The position numbers were made by a program, and so were the translations under genes. From an uncultured Phascolarctobacterium sp. (GTDB lineage: Bacteria; Bacillota; Negativicutes; Acidaminococcales; Acidaminococcaceae), in contig CAAEPE010000045.1 of the NCBI GenBank assembly GCA_900757795.1, positions 62,001 to 126,000 of the forward strand: a stretch of 64,000 nt of DNA, given 5' to 3'. Positions 1 to 8,766 of this stretch are shown one piece after another (within the stretch, counting starts at the first letter, position 1; each line of letters opens with the position of its first letter). A model generated the notes under the pieces. That model ran no database searches. It was not told where the DNA came from and saw nothing but the letters and a program-made list of their open reading frames with translations.

Positions 1-732
1 AAGTAAAATGCTGGTAATACCAAATATTAAACCAACATAAAATGCCCAGCGCAGCGGCAGATTAGAAAAAGCAGTAATGCCGTCTAAAGCAAAATGCAGC
101 ATTTTGTGCATACTAAATTTAGAGTGACCGGCAAATCGAGGTGGAGCAACAAATTCCAATACCTTGACATTAAAGCCCAAAGTATTAACCAAGCCACGAA
201 TAAAACGCGCACGCTCACGATATTGCTTAAAAGCATCTACAGCTACTCTATCCATTAAGCGAAAATCACTGCCGCCGGGAGTGATTTCTACATTAGAAAG
301 TATATTGATGAGCTTATAATAAACATCAGAGGTTATTTTTTTGAAAAAAGTAGCATCCTCAGTGTCCATACGTTTAGTTTGAACTATTTCACTTCCTTGC
401 TCCCAAAAACGCAGCATTTGTGGCAGCAGCTCCGGCGGGTGCTGTAAATCGCCATCCATTGTAATAACTGCGTCACCATCGGCATTATCTAAGCCGCAGG
501 TCAAAGCCATTTGGTGGCCATAGTTGCGGCTGAGTAAATAGGCTTCTACATGACTATCCGCTTTTGAGAGCTCGTTTAAAATGTTCCTACTGCCATCTTT
601 AGAGCCGTCATCAATGAAAATTATATTGTAATCATAAGGCTCGGCTTGCATGATAGCAGTAGCTCGTTTATAAAATTCGTGTAAATTATCTTCCTCGTTA
701 AAAACAGGAACAACTAAGGAGATTTTTTTCAT
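1..732 (-). CDS. Family 2 glycosyltransferase, polyprenyl-phosphate sugar synthase type (C-terminus beyond window)
   Basis: The gene is cut by the left edge; 244 N-terminal residues are visible. It should transfer a sugar from a nucleotide donor to a polyprenyl phosphate at the inner face of the membrane. I see a GT-A start (MKKISLVVPVFNEEDN), a donor-site FIDDGSKDGS, a DGDLQHPPE metal-binding motif, and an RFAGHSKFS segment typical of DPM1/GtrB-like enzymes. A hydrophobic stretch follows (WAFYVGLIFGITSILL), probably the first of the C-terminal membrane helices. An in-frame ATG two codons upstream (736-738) is an alternative start; neither has a strong ribosome-binding site. Lipid-linked sugars made this way usually feed GT-C enzymes like the one at 40263-41822. 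The family is clear; the sugar is unknown. Confidence 0.85.
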   Translation of the reverse strand, partial: MKKISLVVPVFNEEDNLHEFYKRATAIMQAEPYDYNIIFIDDGSKDGSRNILNELSKADSHVEAYLLSRNYGHQMALTCGLDNADGDAVITMDGDLQHPPELLPQMLRFWEQGSEIVQTKRMDTEDATFFKKITSDVYYKLINILSNVEITPGGSDFRLMDRVAVDAFKQYRERARFIRGLVNTLGFNVKVLEFVAPPRFAGHSKFSMHKMLHFALDGITAFSNLPLRWAFYVGLIFGITSILL

Positions 733-761
733 ATACATCAACACCGTCTTTTCTAACCTAA

Positions 762-786
762 GAAAAAGGCTGCCATAAAGGCAGCC
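762..786 (-). terminator. Intrinsic terminator of rnpB
   Basis: On the minus strand a 7-bp GGCTGCC/GGCAGCC stem with a 5-base loop is followed by TTTTTC, just after the RNase P RNA 3' end. Confidence 0.85.
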
Positions 787-795
787 GTTGATTTC

Positions 796-1148
796 AGTCG
801 AGTACTCAATAAGCCGAGTTCTGTTCCGCAAAGCGGTGACAACCATTTATCTAGGCTTACAGTTACCTGTAAGCTCAAGCGACACAACCCGGAAGGCTCA
901 GCGGGCCGCTTCATCCCTTCCCTATTTGGTCTTGCTCCGGATGGGGTTTACCTAGCCAGCCTGTTACCAAACTGCTGGTGCGCTCTTACCGCACCGTTCC
1001 ACCCTTACCTGCCTAAGCAGGCGGTACTCATTTCTGTGGCACTATCCCTAAGATCACTCTCGCCGGACGTTATCCGGCATCCTGCCCTATGGAGCTCGGA
1101 CTTTCCTCATCTGGCTTAAAGCCAGCCGCGGTCATCTTTCGTACTCAA
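796..1148 (-). ncRNA. rnpB: RNase P RNA, bacterial class A
   Basis: This is the catalytic RNA that matures tRNA 5' ends. Conserved blocks are visible on the minus strand: GAGGAAAGTCCGAGCTC near the 5' end, a GGTAAGGGTGGAACGGTG stretch in the middle, and ACAGAACTCGGCTTA near the 3' end. The ends were set by pairing helix P1: TTGAGTAC at 1148-1141 pairs with GTACTCGA at 805-798. The size of about 353 nt fits class A. A sigma-70 promoter lies at 1155-1183, with its expected start at about 1148, and an intrinsic terminator follows at 762-786. The exact 3' end may be off by a few bases. Confidence 0.95.
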
Positions 1149-1154
1149 TAAATA

Positions 1155-1183
1155 ATTTTATCACAGAAAATTTTCTGCGTCAA
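1155..1183 (-). promoter_or_regulatory. rnpB promoter with palindromic spacer
   Basis: TTGACG (1178-1183) and TAAAAT (1155-1160) are 17 bp apart, and the predicted start falls on the mapped 5' end of rnpB. The spacer holds a perfect 14-bp palindrome, CAGAAAATTTTCTG, at 1164-1177, a possible operator. Confidence 0.8.
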
Positions 1184-1233
1184 TAACTTAACCTTGGAAT
1201 TAAGTTTACCAACAGATAATGAAATCCAGCTTA

Positions 1234-1270
1234 AAAAGTAAAGAGCCTGCTACACTAAGTAACAGGCTCT
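1234..1270 (-). terminator. Intrinsic terminator of the EF-G-like gene
   Basis: AGAGCCTG and CAGGCTCT (1263-1270 and 1242-1249) form an 8-bp stem with a 13-base loop, followed by TTACTTTTT on the minus strand, 16 bases past the stop codon. Confidence 0.75.
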
Positions 1271-1285
1271 GTTTAGTATTATTGA

Positions 1286-3346
1286 TTATGCTTGCTTGCG
1301 TTCTGCGATAATTTTTTCAGCCATTTTTGCGGGAACATCTTCATAATGGTCAAATTTCATTTCAAAGGAACCTTGACCTTGAGTAATAGCGCGCAAATCA
1401 ACTGCATATTCGGTAATTTCTGCATAAGGAACTTGAGCAGTTACAACACTCATGCCCTCTTCAACACTCTGCATACCTAAGATACGACCGCGTTTTTGAT
1501 TCAAATCGCCAATAACGTCGCCCATCATGGAATCTGAGCAGGTTACATTTAAGGTATAGATAGGCTCGAGGAGAACCGGCTTGCATTGCTCCATAGCTTT
1601 TTTGAAAGCAATATTGGAAGCAGTTTTGAAAGCCATTTCAGAAGAGTCTACCGGATGATAAGAACCGTCCAGCAAGGTAATACGCATATCTACTACAGGA
1701 TAACCAGCCAAAATACCTTTTTCCATAGATTCGCGCATACCTTTTTCAACAGCAGGAATGTACTGGCGAGGAACTGCACCACCGAAAATCTTATCAACAA
1801 ATTCAAAACCACCGCCAGGAGTCATAGGCTCCATTTTGATTACAACATGACCGTATTGACCATGACCGCCGGATTGTTTTTTATGTTTGCCTTCAACCTC
1901 AGCAGTTCCGCGAATGGTTTCACGATATTCGATAATCGGAGCTTTGAGCTGAGCTTCAACACCAAACTTACGCTGCATGCGTTCCATAATGATTTCGATA
2001 TGCTGGTCGCCCATGCCGCTAATTAAGGTTTCTTTAGTAACGGGATTCTTGGTTACGATAATAGTAGGATCTTCATCCATCAGACGGGTCAAAGCAGACA
2101 TAATCTTGTCCTCGTCGCCTTTTTTCTTAGGATAGATAGCTCTAGTGTACATAGGCAACGGGAATTGAATGGTCGGGAATTCGACTTCAGAGTTTTTGTC
2201 GCACAAAGTATCGCCGGTAGAAGTGTATTGCAGCTTAGCAACAACGCCAATATCGCCTGCTACCACTTCTTTCATAGAAATTTGCGTTTTACCGCGCATA
2301 GTAAACACATTGCCAATGCGTTCTTCTTGTTCACGTCTAGAGTTATAAACCATGCTGTCAGCTTTAATGGAGCCGGAGAAAACACGGAAGAAGCTTAAAC
2401 GGCCTACGAACGGATCAGAAGTTGTCTTAAATACTAAAGCTGCCATAGGAGCGTTGGCGTCGCGAATTTCTTCTTCACCGGTTTGTTTATCCATAACAAC
2501 AAAGTCGTTCAAAATTGCCGGATAGGTAAAGTCAATAATAGCATTCATTAAACGACCCAAGCCAATGTTTTTATATGCGCTGCCGCAAAGCATAGGATAA
2601 ATGATAGCTTGACGAATACCTTTAATCAAGCATTTCATGATATCTTCATTGCTGATGGTTTCGCCTTCAAGATAACGCATCATGCATTCATCATCAGCTT
2701 CAACTGCTGCCTCTACCATTTTTTCATGTGCTTCTTCAGCAGCTTGTCTAAATTCTTCAGGAATTTCGATTTCATCAGAACCGTTGCCGTTAGCACGGTA
2801 TGCTTTCATTTTGTACAAATCGATAATGCCTTCAAATTTATCTTCTTTACCTAAAGGTAATTGCAAAGGCAGAACGTGCTTACCAAATTTACCGCGCAGA
2901 TTATCAAGAATACTGTCGAAATCAGCATTTTCACGATCCATTTTATTTACGAAAATAATACGCGGCAAGCCAGCTTCTTCCGCTAATTTCCAGCATTGCT
3001 CAGTACCAACCTGTACGCCGCTGGTAGCACAAACAACGATCAAGGCGCTGTCCACTGCTCTGAATGCACCTTTAACCTCTGCTACGAAATCAGCAAAGCC
3101 GGGAGTATCAATAAAGTTGATTTTGGAATCACGCCACTCAACAGGAGCTAAGGTAGCGTTTACAGAAACTTTACGTTTAATTTCTTCGGGTTCGTAGTCA
3201 GTGGTGGTAGCACCGTCTTCTACCTTGCACATTCTTGTAATAGCACCGCTGCGATACAACAGAGCTTCGGTAACAGACGTGGTTCCTGCTCCACCATGAC
3301 CCACAATGGCCACGTTTCTAATTTTATCGCCAGTATACTCTTTCAT
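1286..3346 (-). CDS. fusA: Elongation factor G-like translational GTPase with altered P-loop
   Basis: At 686 residues it has the full EF-G layout: G domain, domain II, III, the domain IV stretch HGQYGHVVIKMEP, and a C-terminal domain V. Canonical EF-G drives ribosomal translocation; divergent paralogues have less certain roles. G4 (NKMD, residues 134-137) is intact. The P-loop reads GHGGAGTTS (16-24), with Thr22 where the GTP-binding lysine belongs. The switch II motif is DTPGFADF (80-87), with Phe84 in place of the catalytic His of DTPGHVDF. It therefore resembles the EF-G-like (FusA2) branch rather than the housekeeping EF-G of a str operon; no rpsL, rpsG or tuf is adjacent. The start has a strong AAGGAGG, and a terminator follows. 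Whether it hydrolyses GTP is doubtful. Confidence 0.88.
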   Translation of the reverse strand: MKEYTGDKIRNVAIVGHGGAGTTSVTEALLYRSGAITRMCKVEDGATTTDYEPEEIKRKVSVNATLAPVEWRDSKINFIDTPGFADFVAEVKGAFRAVDSALIVVCATSGVQVGTEQCWKLAEEAGLPRIIFVNKMDRENADFDSILDNLRGKFGKHVLPLQLPLGKEDKFEGIIDLYKMKAYRANGNGSDEIEIPEEFRQAAEEAHEKMVEAAVEADDECMMRYLEGETISNEDIMKCLIKGIRQAIIYPMLCGSAYKNIGLGRLMNAIIDFTYPAILNDFVVMDKQTGEEEIRDANAPMAALVFKTTSDPFVGRLSFFRVFSGSIKADSMVYNSRREQEERIGNVFTMRGKTQISMKEVVAGDIGVVAKLQYTSTGDTLCDKNSEVEFPTIQFPLPMYTRAIYPKKKGDEDKIMSALTRLMDEDPTIIVTKNPVTKETLISGMGDQHIEIIMERMQRKFGVEAQLKAPIIEYRETIRGTAEVEGKHKKQSGGHGQYGHVVIKMEPMTPGGGFEFVDKIFGGAVPRQYIPAVEKGMRESMEKGILAGYPVVDMRITLLDGSYHPVDSSEMAFKTASNIAFKKAMEQCKPVLLEPIYTLNVTCSDSMMGDVIGDLNQKRGRILGMQSVEEGMSVVTAQVPYAEITEYAVDLRAITQGQGSFEMKFDHYEDVPAKMAEKIIAERKQA

Positions 3347-3523
3347 AATAAGTCCTCCTTTATTACAGGCAAATTTTAATATACATTTTCGCTAAATTTA
3401 CGGATTATTCCTGCCAAGCAGACTTTTTTTTGCTTATATTTTTCCAACGAAGATAAAAATGTAAAGTAATTAACAGTTTTGCTTGTGTACTTTATAAGTT
3501 TAATTAAGCGTATGATTATTTTA

Positions 3524-4165
3524 CTAATGCTTTTGATGCTGCTTGTATATTTTGGTAAATTTTTCGGTTGTAGCTTTAATATTGTTAGTCCCTAAAATGC
3601 CGCTGATAATGGCGGCACCATCAGCGCCCGTTTTCAAAATCTGGCTGTAATTTTCTGCGTTTACACCGCCAATTCCTACTATGGGCAGCTTTATGGCACA
3701 GCGAATTTTACGTAAGTTTTCTAATCCCAAGGTAGAAGCATCTTTTTTAGTGGCAGTACCAAAAACGGCACCGCAGCCTAAATAATCTGCACCGGCAGCT
3801 ACTGATTGTAATGCTTCTTCTACATTATGTGCGGAAACACCGATAATAAAATCTTTGCTAACTATTTTTCTAACTGCTGCACAAGGCAAATCACTCTGTC
3901 CTATGTGAACGCCTGCCGCGCCTACGGCTAGCGCTAAATCTACTCTGTCATTAATAATCAGTGGTACAGAATATTTATCGCATAATTTTTTTAGCTTTAT
4001 AGCCTCTTCATACATAGAACCACTGTCTTTATGCTTAGAGCGATATTGTACTAGCGTTACTCCGCCTTGCAAAGCTTCTTCCACGCATTGCAGCAATGGT
4101 CGACCTTGCAAGCAAGCATCATCGGTAACCAAATATATGCTATAATTAATTTGTGGCTTACTCAT
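3524..4165 (-). CDS. thiE: Thiamine-phosphate synthase
   Basis: ThiE joins HMP pyrophosphate and THZ phosphate to give thiamine phosphate. The 213-residue protein has the TIM-barrel signatures VTLVQYRSKHKDS, PLIINDRVDLALAVGAAGVHIGQSD, and the phosphate-binding IVGIGGVNAENY near the C-terminus. Its ATG overlaps the end of thiM by four bases, so it is probably translationally coupled as the last gene of thiD-thiM-thiE. No clear terminator was seen in 3347-3523, which otherwise holds only AT-rich spacer and the ribosome-binding site of no gene on this strand. Confidence 0.93.
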   Translation of the reverse strand: MSKPQINYSIYLVTDDACLQGRPLLQCVEEALQGGVTLVQYRSKHKDSGSMYEEAIKLKKLCDKYSVPLIINDRVDLALAVGAAGVHIGQSDLPCAAVRKIVSKDFIIGVSAHNVEEALQSVAAGADYLGCGAVFGTATKKDASTLGLENLRKIRCAIKLPIVGIGGVNAENYSQILKTGADGAAIISGILGTNNIKATTEKFTKIYKQHQKH

Positions 4166-4989
4166 GATACTTTTTCTTCCGGTTTAAGATTGACTAGATT
4201 CCATTTAGTGGTTACATGATAAACGCAGTCGATAAGGCGCACCTTGAACATACCGGGACCGTCTTTTTTTTCTAAAAAGTTGGCAGCCAGCTCAGCGCTT
4301 TGTCCCATAATAACTACGCCTAAAGCAGCGGCAACCAGCATATCCTTAGTTACAGCTGCACAGCAGCCTACAAGAGTTGTTGTCATGCAGCCGCTGCCAG
4401 TAATATCCTGCAAAAGTGGATGACCGTTATTTAAAACTACAGCCTGCTTGCCGTTGGAAATATTATCAATAGCGCCTGTAACGGCAAAGACGCAGTTAAA
4501 TTTTGCGGCCGCATCCTTGGCAACTTTCAAAGCCACACCTTCCTCGGTTTCTCCTTCAATATTGTCAACACCTTGACCGCTGGCAGTACCGTTTAATAGT
4601 GCGCTGCATTCACTGCAATTACCGCGAACAATATCAATACAGCTGTTATTTAACAGCTTTAATGCAAAATTAAGGCGAAATTTAGAGGCCATAACGCCTA
4701 CCGGGTCTAAAATTATAGGAATGCCCTTTGCTTTAGCGGCAGCCACAGAGCGCTCCATAGCAATCTGTTTATTAAAATTTAGCGTGCCGAGATTTAATAT
4801 TAAAGCGTTGGCGCCAGCAGTAATTTCTGCTGCTTCCTCTGGCTCGTCTGCCATAATCGGAGAAGCTCCAGCAGCTAAAGCAACATCAGCACAGCTTTCT
4901 GCTGTTACATAATTGGTAATCTCATGGACAATCGGTCTTTGCTTACGCAGCTTATCAACAAGCTCGCCAAAAGTATTCGTCAAATCCAT
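4162..4989 (-). CDS. thiM: Hydroxyethylthiazole kinase
   Basis: ThiM phosphorylates 4-methyl-5-hydroxyethylthiazole in thiamine salvage. The 275-residue ribokinase-fold protein shows VHEITNYVTAESCADVALAAGASPIMADE at the N-terminus (a family hallmark), ILDPVGVMASKFR, and the ATP/anion-hole motif DITGSGCMTTTLVG with the catalytic Cys. It overlaps thiE by four bases, and its ATG overlaps the thiD stop. With ThiD and ThiE but no visible ThiC or ThiG, the cluster looks like base salvage, not de novo synthesis. Confidence 0.95.
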   Translation of the reverse strand: MDLTNTFGELVDKLRKQRPIVHEITNYVTAESCADVALAAGASPIMADEPEEAAEITAGANALILNLGTLNFNKQIAMERSVAAAKAKGIPIILDPVGVMASKFRLNFALKLLNNSCIDIVRGNCSECSALLNGTASGQGVDNIEGETEEGVALKVAKDAAAKFNCVFAVTGAIDNISNGKQAVVLNNGHPLLQDITGSGCMTTTLVGCCAAVTKDMLVAAALGVVIMGQSAELAANFLEKKDGPGMFKVRLIDCVYHVTTKWNLVNLKPEEKVS

Positions 4990-5795
4990 TATTCTAAAAT
5001 CCCTGCCTTTCTGTAAAGGTCAACAAAATGATGCGTGGGTCCGCAGCCGCTGCCTAAGGGAATACCATGAGCAATAGCTTCGGTGACATAAGCCTTGGAA
5101 GCTTTGACTGCCTCCTCTAAGCTCATTCCCTTTGCTAAATTAGCCGCTAAACTGCTTGATAAGGTACAGCCTGTACCGTGCGTATTTTTAGTAGCAATAC
5201 GTTGGCCCGCAAACCAAATTTCCTCATGTCCGTCAAAAAGTAAATCATCAGCAGTATCGTTTAAATGCCCGCCTTTAACAAGCACTGCCTTGGCTCCTAG
5301 AGAAATAATTTTTTCTGCCACTGGACGCATAGCTGCTTTAGTGCTTACTTGCACACCGCTGATAGCTTCCGCTTCAGGCAGATTAGGTGTTACTAAGGTG
5401 GCCAGCGGCAAAAGCTCCTTAATCAAGGTTGCGCAAGCCTCCGGAGCCAGCAACGGATAGCCGCTTTTGGAAATCATCACAGGATCTAGTACAATAATTG
5501 GCGGCTGGTATTTGCGTAAGCTTTTGGCAATAGCTTCAATAGTTTCCGGTCGCGAAAGCATACCTATTTTTACTGCATCTACGCGGATATCGTCAAAAAC
5601 TGCTGCAATCTGCGCTTCTACGACATCCGGCGCAATATCCTGCACCTTGGTAACGCCGCAGGTGTTCTGTGCGGTAACTGCCGTAATGACGCTCATGCCA
5701 AATGTTCCATGCGCGGCAAAGGTTTTTAAGTCAGCCTGAATACCTGCGCCGCCGCTGGAATCGCTGCCGGCAATGGTTAATAAATGTTTAAGCAT
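4989..5795 (-). CDS. thiD: Hydroxymethylpyrimidine/phosphomethylpyrimidine kinase
   Basis: ThiD phosphorylates HMP and HMP-phosphate. The protein begins MLKHLLTIAGSDSSGGAGIQ, the usual family start, and later carries VLVKGGHL and the active-site KNTHGTGCTLSSSLAANLAKG. I chose the ATG at 5793-5795 because GAGG lies just upstream and homologues begin here; a longer frame to 5837 runs back into the tkt terminator hairpin. The length is 268 residues. First gene of the thiDME unit, 70 bases after tkt. I see no TPP riboswitch in that gap. Confidence 0.94.
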   Translation of the reverse strand: MLKHLLTIAGSDSSGGAGIQADLKTFAAHGTFGMSVITAVTAQNTCGVTKVQDIAPDVVEAQIAAVFDDIRVDAVKIGMLSRPETIEAIAKSLRKYQPPIIVLDPVMISKSGYPLLAPEACATLIKELLPLATLVTPNLPEAEAISGVQVSTKAAMRPVAEKIISLGAKAVLVKGGHLNDTADDLLFDGHEEIWFAGQRIATKNTHGTGCTLSSSLAANLAKGMSLEEAVKASKAYVTEAIAHGIPLGSGCGPTHHFVDLYRKAGILE

Positions 5796-5813
5796 GGAAA
5801 ATCCTCTTTTCAG

Positions 5814-5845
5814 CAAAAGACCGAGGACGCGCTGCATCCCCGGCC
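5814..5845 (-). terminator. Intrinsic terminator or attenuator between tkt and thiD
   Basis: GGCCGGGGA and TCCTCGGTC form a 9-bp stem with two G-U pairs and a 9-base loop, followed by TTTT. It lies 20 bases past the tkt stop and ends 19 bases before the thiD start, so thiDME may depend partly on read-through. Confidence 0.7.
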
Positions 5846-5865
5846 TATAAAAATTATTTTTAAGA

Positions 5866-7848
5866 TTAGAGTGCTGCTTTTACTTTAGCAACAAGATTTT
5901 CTACAGTAAAGCCGTATTTTTCCATCATTACGCCGCCGGGAGCAGAAGCGCCGAAGGTAGTAATACCGAGCACATTCTTTTCGCTGCCGGTATAACGGCT
6001 CCAGCCGTAAGGAACGCCTGCTTCAACGGCAAATTTGACAACACCTGCGGGTAATACGCTTTCCTTATATTCCTCGCTTTGAGCGTCAAACAAATCCCAG
6101 CTGGGCATGGAAACTACGCTGGCAGCAATGCCCTCTTCTGCCAATTTAGTTTGCGCCTTCAATGCAAGTTCTACCTCACTGCCGGTACCAATGAGGATAA
6201 CCTTAGCAGCTTCTTTAGCAGGACTTAAAACATAAGCGCCTTTAGCTGCGTTTGCATGAATAACAGCAGCATATTCGTGCATTACAGGCAAGTTTTGACG
6301 GCTTAACAGGAGGCAGGTCGGTTTTGTTTTGTTCAAAACAGCCTGCTGCCATGCAACGGCGGTTTCCAAAGCGTCTGCCGGACGAATTACGCTGACATTG
6401 GGAATCAAGCGCAGACCCATGGTTGTTTCAATAGGCTGATGTGTCGGGCCATCTTCGCCTAAAGCAATAGAATCATGAGTAAGTACAAATATAGATTGAA
6501 TCCCCATAAGCGCAGCCATACGAATAGTTGGACGCAGGAAGTCTGCAAATACTAAGAAAGTACCGCCAAAGGGAATAAAGCCGCCATGAAGAGAAATACC
6601 ATTTAAAACAGTACCCATAGCATGTTCGCGCACGCCAAAGTGAAGATTACGTCCTTTGTGATCAAGCTTGGAGAAGTAACCGCCATTTTTAATGACCGTT
6701 TTATTAGAGGGACCAAGGTCAGCGCTGCCGCCTACTAATGCAGGAAGCTGCTCCGCCAGCTTTTGAATTACATCGCCGGAGGAAGCGCGGGTTGCGCTTT
6801 TAGCAGTATCTTTGAAAATTGCTTCCAAAGCTTCCAAATCAACGTTAACTTCACCTGCAATGCGGGCTGCTAATTCTTTTGCCAATTCCGGATAGCAAAC
6901 TGCATAATCCTTCATGAGGGTATCCCAATCAGTTTCTGCTTTAGCACAAGCAGACAGCTTAGCTGTAAAATGCTCTTTAACTTCTGCGGGAACGTAGAAC
7001 ATTTCCTGCGTCCAGCCAGCTTTTTCTTTTGTAGCAGCCAAAGCGTCTGCGCCCAAAGGTTCGCCATGGCAGGACGGACTGTCTTGTTTAGGACTGCCAA
7101 AACCAATGTGGGTGCGGACAATAATCAAGGACGGATGAGTAGTATCAGATTTAGCTTCTGCGATTGCAGCAGTCATAGCTTCAATATCTTCAGAATCTGC
7201 TACGCGCAGCACTTGCCAGCCGTAGGCTTTAAAACGAGCTTCTACATCCTCGGTGAATGCAATGGAGGTATCGCCTTCAATAGTAATTTTATTATCGTCA
7301 TAGAGATAAATAAGTTTGCCCAAGCCTAAGGTTCCGGCTAAAGAAGCAGCCTCACAAGAAACGCCTTCCATTAAATCGCCATCAGATGTCAAACCGTATG
7401 TATAATGGTCTACAACAGGAAAATCTGGCTTATTGTATTGTCCTGCCAGCATTGCTTCTGCAATAGCAAAACCAACGCCCATAGCAAAACCGTGACCTAA
7501 GGGACCAGTAGAAACGTCAACACCGGGAGTTAAGCCATATTCAGGATGTCCGGGTGTTTTGCTGCCCCATTGGCGGAAATTTTTTAATTCCTCCAAAGAC
7601 AGATCATAGCCTGCTAAATGCAGCATAGCATACAGCAGTGCGCTGCCGTGACCAGGAGAAAGAATAAAACGGTCGCGGTTAAACCAATTAGGATTAGCAG
7701 GATTGTAGTTCATATAACGATCCCAAACAGTATACATTAAAGGAGCAGTACCCAAAGGAAAACCGGGATGGCCGGATTTAGCCTTCTCTACTTGGTCTGC
7801 TGCCAAAAAACGCAGAGTATTTACACAAGCTTGATCAATCTTTTGCAT
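5866..7848 (-). CDS. tkt: Transketolase
   Basis: This TPP-dependent enzyme exchanges two-carbon units in the non-oxidative pentose phosphate pathway. The 660-residue single chain shows FPLGTAPLMYTVWDRYM, LSPGHGSALLYAMLHLAGYDL, the TPP/metal motif TSDGDLMEGVSCEAASLAGTLGL, and LTHDSIALGEDGPTHQPIE in the pyrimidine domain. I chose the ATG at 7846-7848, where GGAGG lies eight bases upstream; the longer frame from 7863 would start inside that ribosome-binding site. A strong promoter (7885-7913) precedes it, and thiamine salvage genes follow, matching its cofactor need. Confidence 0.96.
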   Translation of the reverse strand: MQKIDQACVNTLRFLAADQVEKAKSGHPGFPLGTAPLMYTVWDRYMNYNPANPNWFNRDRFILSPGHGSALLYAMLHLAGYDLSLEELKNFRQWGSKTPGHPEYGLTPGVDVSTGPLGHGFAMGVGFAIAEAMLAGQYNKPDFPVVDHYTYGLTSDGDLMEGVSCEAASLAGTLGLGKLIYLYDDNKITIEGDTSIAFTEDVEARFKAYGWQVLRVADSEDIEAMTAAIAEAKSDTTHPSLIIVRTHIGFGSPKQDSPSCHGEPLGADALAATKEKAGWTQEMFYVPAEVKEHFTAKLSACAKAETDWDTLMKDYAVCYPELAKELAARIAGEVNVDLEALEAIFKDTAKSATRASSGDVIQKLAEQLPALVGGSADLGPSNKTVIKNGGYFSKLDHKGRNLHFGVREHAMGTVLNGISLHGGFIPFGGTFLVFADFLRPTIRMAALMGIQSIFVLTHDSIALGEDGPTHQPIETTMGLRLIPNVSVIRPADALETAVAWQQAVLNKTKPTCLLLSRQNLPVMHEYAAVIHANAAKGAYVLSPAKEAAKVILIGTGSEVELALKAQTKLAEEGIAASVVSMPSWDLFDAQSEEYKESVLPAGVVKFAVEAGVPYGWSRYTGSEKNVLGITTFGASAPGGVMMEKYGFTVENLVAKVKAAL

Positions 7849-7884
7849 CGAAACAACCTCCATTTACATAAAATGTCTACAGTT

Positions 7885-7913
7885 ATTATATCATGTTTTA
7901 ATTTCTTGTACAA
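7885..7913 (-). promoter_or_regulatory. tkt promoter
   Basis: TTGTAC (7908-7913) and a perfect TATAAT (7885-7890) are separated by 17 bp, about 37 bases upstream of the tkt start. Confidence 0.75.
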
Positions 7914-7935
7914 AGTTTTCTTTTGAGATTATACA

Positions 7936-7964
7936 GAAAAACCGGAGACTGGTAAGTCTCCGGC
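7936..7964 (-). terminator. Intrinsic terminator of xerC-codY
   Basis: CCGGAGACT/AGTCTCCGG gives a perfect 9-bp stem with a 4-base loop followed by TTTTTC, directly after the codY stop. Confidence 0.92.
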
Positions 7965-7971
7965 AAAATTT

Positions 7972-8745
7972 TTAATATTTTCTTTTCTTTAATTCTTCAA
8001 AAAGCAGCTCGTTGCGTACACGAATATACGTGCCTTTCATACCCAAGGATTTAGTTTCAATCAGTCCGGCGCTTTCAAATTTACGCAAAGCATTAACGAT
8101 AACAGAACGAGTAATGCCTACGCGGTCAGCAATTTTAGAAGCAACCAGCAGACCTTCGCGACCATTAAGCTCGCCTAAAATATTGCTGATAGCTTCCATT
8201 TCAGAATATGATAAAGTATCGAAAGCAATTTGAATCATTGCTCTTTTGCGTATTTCGTCAGCTACCTGCGCTTCTCTGTCGTGTAAAATTTCTACACCTA
8301 AAACAGTAGCGGTATACTCTGCCAGCAGCAAATCCTCATCATCAAATTTAGCGTCGTATTTAGCAACAATCAAAGTGCCAATACGCTCTGCCTTGCCATA
8401 AATAGGTACGACGGTTGTCATTTTATCTTTAAAAATACATTTAGTATTGGCAACGAAAGAACAGTTTTGGTTTTCGTGCGGAATATTAGCAAAGGTGTCT
8501 CTTACACCCATAATAAATCTCAAATAATCTTCGGGAAAGGAGTTATTATTCAAAACCTGTTCCCGCATAATATCACATTCAAATTCATGGATTAAAGCAT
8601 AGCCTTTAACCTCACCGTCAGCACCGACAATATATGTATTAGCTTTAATAATATTGCACAATAATTGAGCAATAGCGTTATACTCTACTCTGTCGCCATT
8701 TTGCAGCAATCTATTTATTTTTCTTGTTTTCTCTAATAATTCCAT
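7972..8745 (-). CDS. codY: GTP- and branched-chain amino acid-sensing global regulator CodY
   Basis: CodY represses (sometimes activates) nutrient-limitation genes when GTP and isoleucine/valine/leucine are plentiful. The 257-residue protein starts MELLEKTRKINRLLQ and has an N-terminal GAF domain (about 1-155), including the conserved NIPHENQNCSF region. A C-terminal winged helix follows (ASKIADRVGITRSVIVNALRK, about 200-220), with LGMKGTYIRVRNE as the wing. It lies 21 bases after xerC and has its own AGGAGG. In Bacillus hslV and hslU stand between xerC and codY; they are missing here. Confidence 0.96.
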   Translation of the reverse strand: MELLEKTRKINRLLQNGDRVEYNAIAQLLCNIIKANTYIVGADGEVKGYALIHEFECDIMREQVLNNNSFPEDYLRFIMGVRDTFANIPHENQNCSFVANTKCIFKDKMTTVVPIYGKAERIGTLIVAKYDAKFDDEDLLLAEYTATVLGVEILHDREAQVADEIRKRAMIQIAFDTLSYSEMEAISNILGELNGREGLLVASKIADRVGITRSVIVNALRKFESAGLIETKSLGMKGTYIRVRNELLFEELKKRKY

Positions 8746-8766
8746 AATAGCCTCCTAAAAATATAT

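Noticed and set aside
3347..3523. Search for a promoter, riboswitch or small gene between thiE and the EF-G-like gene
   Set aside because: AT-rich spacer with no convincing -35/-10 pair, hairpin or frame beyond the fusA ribosome-binding site.
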